Shown here: positions 42,329-45,791 of the stretch, piece after piece
Layout: each line of letters opens with the position of its first letter
How positions within the stretch are numbered: position 1 is the first letter of the stretch
DNA from: Poteriospumella lacustris
Lineage: Eukaryota > Sar > Chrysophyceae > Chromulinales > Dinobryaceae
Reading direction: 5' to 3'
Assembly (NCBI GenBank): GCA_008000375.1
Contig: SMOI01000048.1
Span: 106,751 to 152,541 of the forward strand
DNA: 45,791 nt
Position numbers and translations under genes: made by a program
The notes under the pieces: model-generated
What the model was told of the DNA's origin: nothing
Databases searched by the model: none
Seen by the model: only the letters and a program-made list of their open reading frames with translations

Positions 42329-45300
42329 CTTCGTCACGGACGAGCATGACAGCAGAGGAACCGTGATTGCCTCGTCAGGGAGACTGGCGATACCATCGGT
42401 GGCCATCAAACGGCGGTTGTTATTGGAGGTCAACACACCAGGGGCGATGTCAGATGATACGGCCGTGTTGATGGCTTGTGCAGTCACTGGGTGCAGTTTC
42501 AATGTTTTCGGGTCCTTCGCATCACCCGTGGCAGTCCAAGCGGATGAATCGGCGGGAAGTGGCGCCACGGCGGCAGGAATCGCTTCGGCCAAGGGTTTCA
42601 AGTGCACAGGATGCGCGGCATTTACCTTGTGCGGCGGTAAATGATGAAAATTGGCGATGTCTCTGGTGAAATGCTGCTCCAACAGGGCCTTCATGTACTG
42701 CGAAGAAGCGGATTCGACTTTCAATCGTAACTGTTGAGCGGCGAATTCTCGTTTATCCACCGTCACAAAGGCAGAGACAGAATCTTTAAAGTTGCGCATA
42801 AAGCTCACGACGCGATCGACGGTCGATGGCTTCGGAATGGCCTTGTCGGAAGCGTCCGACGTCAAGAGTGACTCTGCAATGGTGACAGCCGCCAGGGCCT
42901 GAACCAACAGCTGTAACGACTGGGCCATGCCCACATACGAAACGCTCATCAACGACGGCCAATGTTTCAAGGAGAACACGACAAACTTCTCAATCAACGA
43001 GTGGAAATCCAGCACGCGTCGACTGGGACCAGCTGTGGCATCCGTCTGCTCTGTCTCCATCACCACCCGCTGCAGTGTATACACCAACAGAAGGGCGGCC
43101 AATTGCAACTCCTCCCACGAGACGGCAGCAAAGAAACTTGGACCCGTACGATATCGTAGCCACCACAGAAATTGATGAACATCGTCGACCAAGCGTTGCC
43201 ACATGGGCCACAACGCACTTTGTTGTTTGAATTCACGCTTCCGGGCCTCGTAATGAACATCTTCGTCTTCACCACTGTTCTTCTTGTCCACCGGTGGACT
43301 CACCGAGAACAATGCATGCATCGCAAACGCCGTAAAGATATCACTGACGAAGAGGTCACCTCGCAACGCCAAGAAGACACAGTCTTCACATTTCTCTAAG
43401 ACCATTGGCAGCACAGCGTCCACCGTGGCTGTGGAGATTTCTTCGATATCACGATGTTGCACCTGCGCCATCGCATATCGTACCAATTTCTTGATACTTT
43501 TTGGTTTGAAGACGGCGGATGCGATGGCGGGAGCAACTTGAGCGGAGACGTATCCAGCAAAGCGAGGGTAACTATGGATTTGTTGCGCAACAATAATGAA
43601 CGCACTCAACAATTGCACACGCTCTCGAGCAATTTGCCGTTCATCGAGATTGTTCGCCTGTAGATAACGTGACCACAACACCATCGCCGTCATACCGACA
43701 CTGGAGACGGCCGTATTGGAACTTGTACCACCCGTCAGCATCGAATACAACAAGTTTAACAGATCGCGGTCTAACTCGGTACCAATGTCGAAGGCTTTCA
43801 AACCGCCGAGGGTTGTGACTGAGGATTGTACATTCGTTGCTGCCGCAGGATCATCAGTAGCTGTGGAAGAAGTGGAGGTGAACAACGAGGTGGCCGCTGA
43901 TGGTAGCAACAACAGCGGCAATCGGTTGACAGGTCGACCGAAGGTTCGGTCTTCTCGATACGCCGACGGATTACTCTGCAACGCAGTCTGCATCCACACA
44001 GTCACTAGCTTAGCCACAAATATATCCACTCCTTCTGTTTCAAGAACCCCCAACGTGAAAAACAATGGTAAAACGCCACGAACCAAGCAATGCCCCACGT
44101 GACAAGACGAGGTGCCAATTATTGGCCGCATTCGCCAATCATGTACCATCGACCACCACGCTTGACGATCATCCATCGCCTTGCGCTTCTGAAGAATTAA
44201 CTCCTCTTCGAGACGTGTTTGTTCTTCATGCGTTGTGTACAATGTTCGCTTCAATTGTTGAATGACAGATGCCTCCGCTTGCACTTCAAGCTCAAAGCTG
44301 TACGGGTGTTTCTTGTCCGCCAGTGGATTTTCCACCACACGTCGTGCACCTCGCAAGTTGTACATCGATTTAATGTGACCTAAGAACTCCTCTACCAAAG
44401 TGGGAACGCCGACAGCCTCGTCCAAAAGGTAGTCAATCTGAGAGCAATTCATAGCCAATTTCCAGTCGCCATGCACTACATGTGCCGCGAGTTTGTATCG
44501 AACGCGGAACGTCTGTGTCACCGTAAGGGCAGCGTCTGGATTCTCAATATTATCAGACCGTGGTCGTTTCTGGCTGGGCAATGGAGCTGTAGTCTGTACT
44601 GGTGCGGCAAAAACAGGAAAACCGCTCCAATCCTCTTCTTCCTCCTCGTCTTCACCATTGATTGCCGCACTTGTCCGCTTTTTACCGATACTGGCACCCA
44701 CGCTTTCGTCCAAATAATACCAATTGGCATCACTGCGTTCTAAGCCATCCTCTTCGTAGGAATAGTGACGAATGATATCGAACAAGGCGTATTTGCCCTT
44801 GCCCAAGTACTTTTCCACGCGCGTTTCGGAGAACTGTTTGGTATCTTCGTAGTAAACCTTCAGATAACGACCTACGATGTTGGTAGAATTGATGGTTCCA
44901 TCGCGGTTGAATATGCTGTTGGATGACGGTGTCACTGTGGACTCAGCTGCCTCCGAACTGCCCGGCGTTGACTTCATACCGTTCGAAACAAAGCGCTCTC
45001 GGCAACTGACCCACACACCACGTCGGGAGAGCATTGCAGTGATTTCATCACTGTTGAACACCTCCAAGAATCCCCGACACGAAGGGGTTCGACAATAACA
45101 ACGTGTTGGAGGCCTGCCTGACAAGCGCCAGTTATAATCGACAGTGATCTCTTCGCCAACCGCGATGTCGCTAGTGGCGAAAATCGCTAGCCGCATGCGA
45201 CCACGCACTGTCCAGCGCTCCAACGTGCAGTTTGGCTCACAAGAATGATTCATGAAGCGAATCATAGAGCCCTTAAAGCGAGAGTCAACGTATGATTTTC

Positions 45301-45691
45301 CCTGCAAAGCCATCACATACATGTGTTGGCTCCCACTCTCATTCACATCTGCCACACGCCGCTCCAATTCTTTGGCGTTGATGATCTCTCCCAAATATTC
45401 ACCAACTAAAGACCCTTTAGAAATTGGTTGCTTTGCAAAGATACCCTGTCCTTTCGGAGGTGTGTCTCGAATCTCCAAATCAGCGTACTGTTTGTTGGTG
45501 AGACGCTTATTCCCACATGTTGGTCCGCAACGACCACATTCAATTTGTGTGACGTAGTTCATACAACGGTTATCCAAACAAGTCACATCTCCTTCTTTCT
45601 TGGGCTTGCACCCGCAAGTTTGTGAATCGAAATCTACACGATCGTCTCCGGATACACGGATGCTTTCAGATATGAATTCAAAGCCATTCAT
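42302..45691 (-). CDS. SETD2/ASH1-like histone lysine methyltransferase (AWS–SET–post-SET)
   Basis: A 1129-residue frame from the ATG at 45691. Residues about 25–72 are an AWS zinc cluster (CGCKPKKEGDVTC, NRCMN, ECGRCGPTCGN). The SET domain is about 72–193 (GQGIFAKQPISKGSLVGEYL, MIRFMNHSCEPNC with N148-H149-S150, and GEEITVDYNW). The post-SET cysteines CYCRTPSC (about 198–205) complete the catalytic unit. AWS-type enzymes methylate histone H3, mostly at Lys36, in the nucleus. A beta-rich segment (GRYLKVYYEDTKQFSETRVE, about 278–340) may be a reader or BAH/Tudor-like module. The remaining 750 residues are mainly helical and unassigned; no WW or SRI domain is seen. The last eight codons before TAG begin with GTAAGA, a good splice donor. 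This end may be intronic, and the protein may continue into the pseudokinase to about 2010 residues. Confidence 0.92.
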   Translation of the reverse strand: MNGFEFISESIRVSGDDRVDFDSQTCGCKPKKEGDVTCLDNRCMNYVTQIECGRCGPTCGNKRLTNKQYADLEIRDTPPKGQGIFAKQPISKGSLVGEYLGEIINAKELERRVADVNESGSQHMYVMALQGKSYVDSRFKGSMIRFMNHSCEPNCTLERWTVRGRMRLAIFATSDIAVGEEITVDYNWRLSGRPPTRCYCRTPSCRGFLEVFNSDEITAMLSRRGVWVSCRERFVSNGMKSTPGSSEAAESTVTPSSNSIFNRDGTINSTNIVGRYLKVYYEDTKQFSETRVEKYLGKGKYALFDIIRHYSYEEDGLERSDANWYYLDESVGASIGKKRTSAAINGEDEEEEEDWSGFPVFAAPVQTTAPLPSQKRPRSDNIENPDAALTVTQTFRVRYKLAAHVVHGDWKLAMNCSQIDYLLDEAVGVPTLVEEFLGHIKSMYNLRGARRVVENPLADKKHPYSFELEVQAEASVIQQLKRTLYTTHEEQTRLEEELILQKRKAMDDRQAWWSMVHDWRMRPIIGTSSCHVGHCLVRGVLPLFFTLGVLETEGVDIFVAKLVTVWMQTALQSNPSAYREDRTFGRPVNRLPLLLLPSAATSLFTSTSSTATDDPAAATNVQSSVTTLGGLKAFDIGTELDRDLLNLLYSMLTGGTSSNTAVSSVGMTAMVLWSRYLQANNLDERQIARERVQLLSAFIIVAQQIHSYPRFAGYVSAQVAPAIASAVFKPKSIKKLVRYAMAQVQHRDIEEISTATVDAVLPMVLEKCEDCVFLALRGDLFVSDIFTAFAMHALFSVSPPVDKKNSGEDEDVHYEARKREFKQQSALWPMWQRLVDDVHQFLWWLRYRTGPSFFAAVSWEELQLAALLLVYTLQRVVMETEQTDATAGPSRRVLDFHSLIEKFVVFSLKHWPSLMSVSYVGMAQSLQLLVQALAAVTIAESLLTSDASDKAIPKPSTVDRVVSFMRNFKDSVSAFVTVDKREFAAQQLRLKVESASSQYMKALLEQHFTRDIANFHHLPPHKVNAAHPVHLKPLAEAIPAAVAPLPADSSAWTATGDAKDPKTLKLHPVTAQAINTAVSSDIAPGVLTSNNNRRLMATDGIASLPDEAITVPLLSCSSVTKVRPPSGYL

Positions 45692-45791
45692 GGTACTTCT
45701 GTCGTCTCAAACACAACAAATCCCATCAACAAGCTTTGTCTTCCTTTTATTCACTCTTCCGTGGAACACAGTGACCATACAAGAGTAACAG

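Overview
The window is nuclear DNA of a eukaryote. Evidence: GT–AG introns of about 60–120 bp interrupt several genes, a tRNA-Val is followed by a pol III T-run, and the genes include a PP2A B55 subunit, deoxyhypusine hydroxylase, a P5A ATPase and an AWS/SET/post-SET histone methyltransferase. Genes are dense, mostly single-exon and on both strands. Coding GC is high, and many proteins carry poly-Gly, poly-Ala or poly-Ser runs. TAA, TAG and TGA all end genes, so the code looks standard. A LOV photoreceptor-like protein, a WD40–TRP channel fusion and Crinkler/RHS-type (CR) effector gene remnants point to a microbial protist, perhaps oomycete-like or another effector-bearing lineage. I cannot fix the species.

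Layout. Positions 1–3209 hold no gene I can support. A B55 gene with four exons follows (3210–4819, +). Next is about 2.9 kb of GC-rich, non-coding DNA that is extremely thymine-poor on the + strand. A LOV-domain gene (7726–11121, −) ends against it. Then come 5-hydroxyisourate hydrolase (11640–12032, +), a VWA-domain protein with a CaaX end (12330–13404, −) and a giant WD40–TRPV-like channel (14193–19824, −). After a small membrane protein ORF (20413–20637, +) are an MFS transporter (21300–22961, −), a U-box–dynamin GTPase fusion (23584–25977, −), a secreted SAM–PA–PA protein (26236–27921, +), deoxyhypusine hydroxylase (28225–29118, +) and tRNA-Val(AAC).

Positions 29605–31786 are an accessory island. 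It has two divergent CR-effector copies arranged as an inverted duplication, one with an in-frame TAG and one frameshifted. A P5A ATPase (32221–37587, −) is followed by about 2 kb that includes a 330-bp fold-back repeat. The window closes with two same-strand ORFs only 31 bp apart: a CDK-like pseudokinase with Pro-rich repeats (39625–42270) and a SETD2/ASH1-like methyltransferase (42302–45691). A possible 34-bp intron joins them in frame, so they may be one gene of about 2010 residues.

There are no operons; neighbours are linked mainly by shared divergent promoters. The most unusual items are the possible SET–pseudokinase fusion, the U-box–dynamin fusion, the WD40–TRP channel, the broken CR-effector pair, and A-poor, GTGTC-rich sequence 3' of several stop codons.
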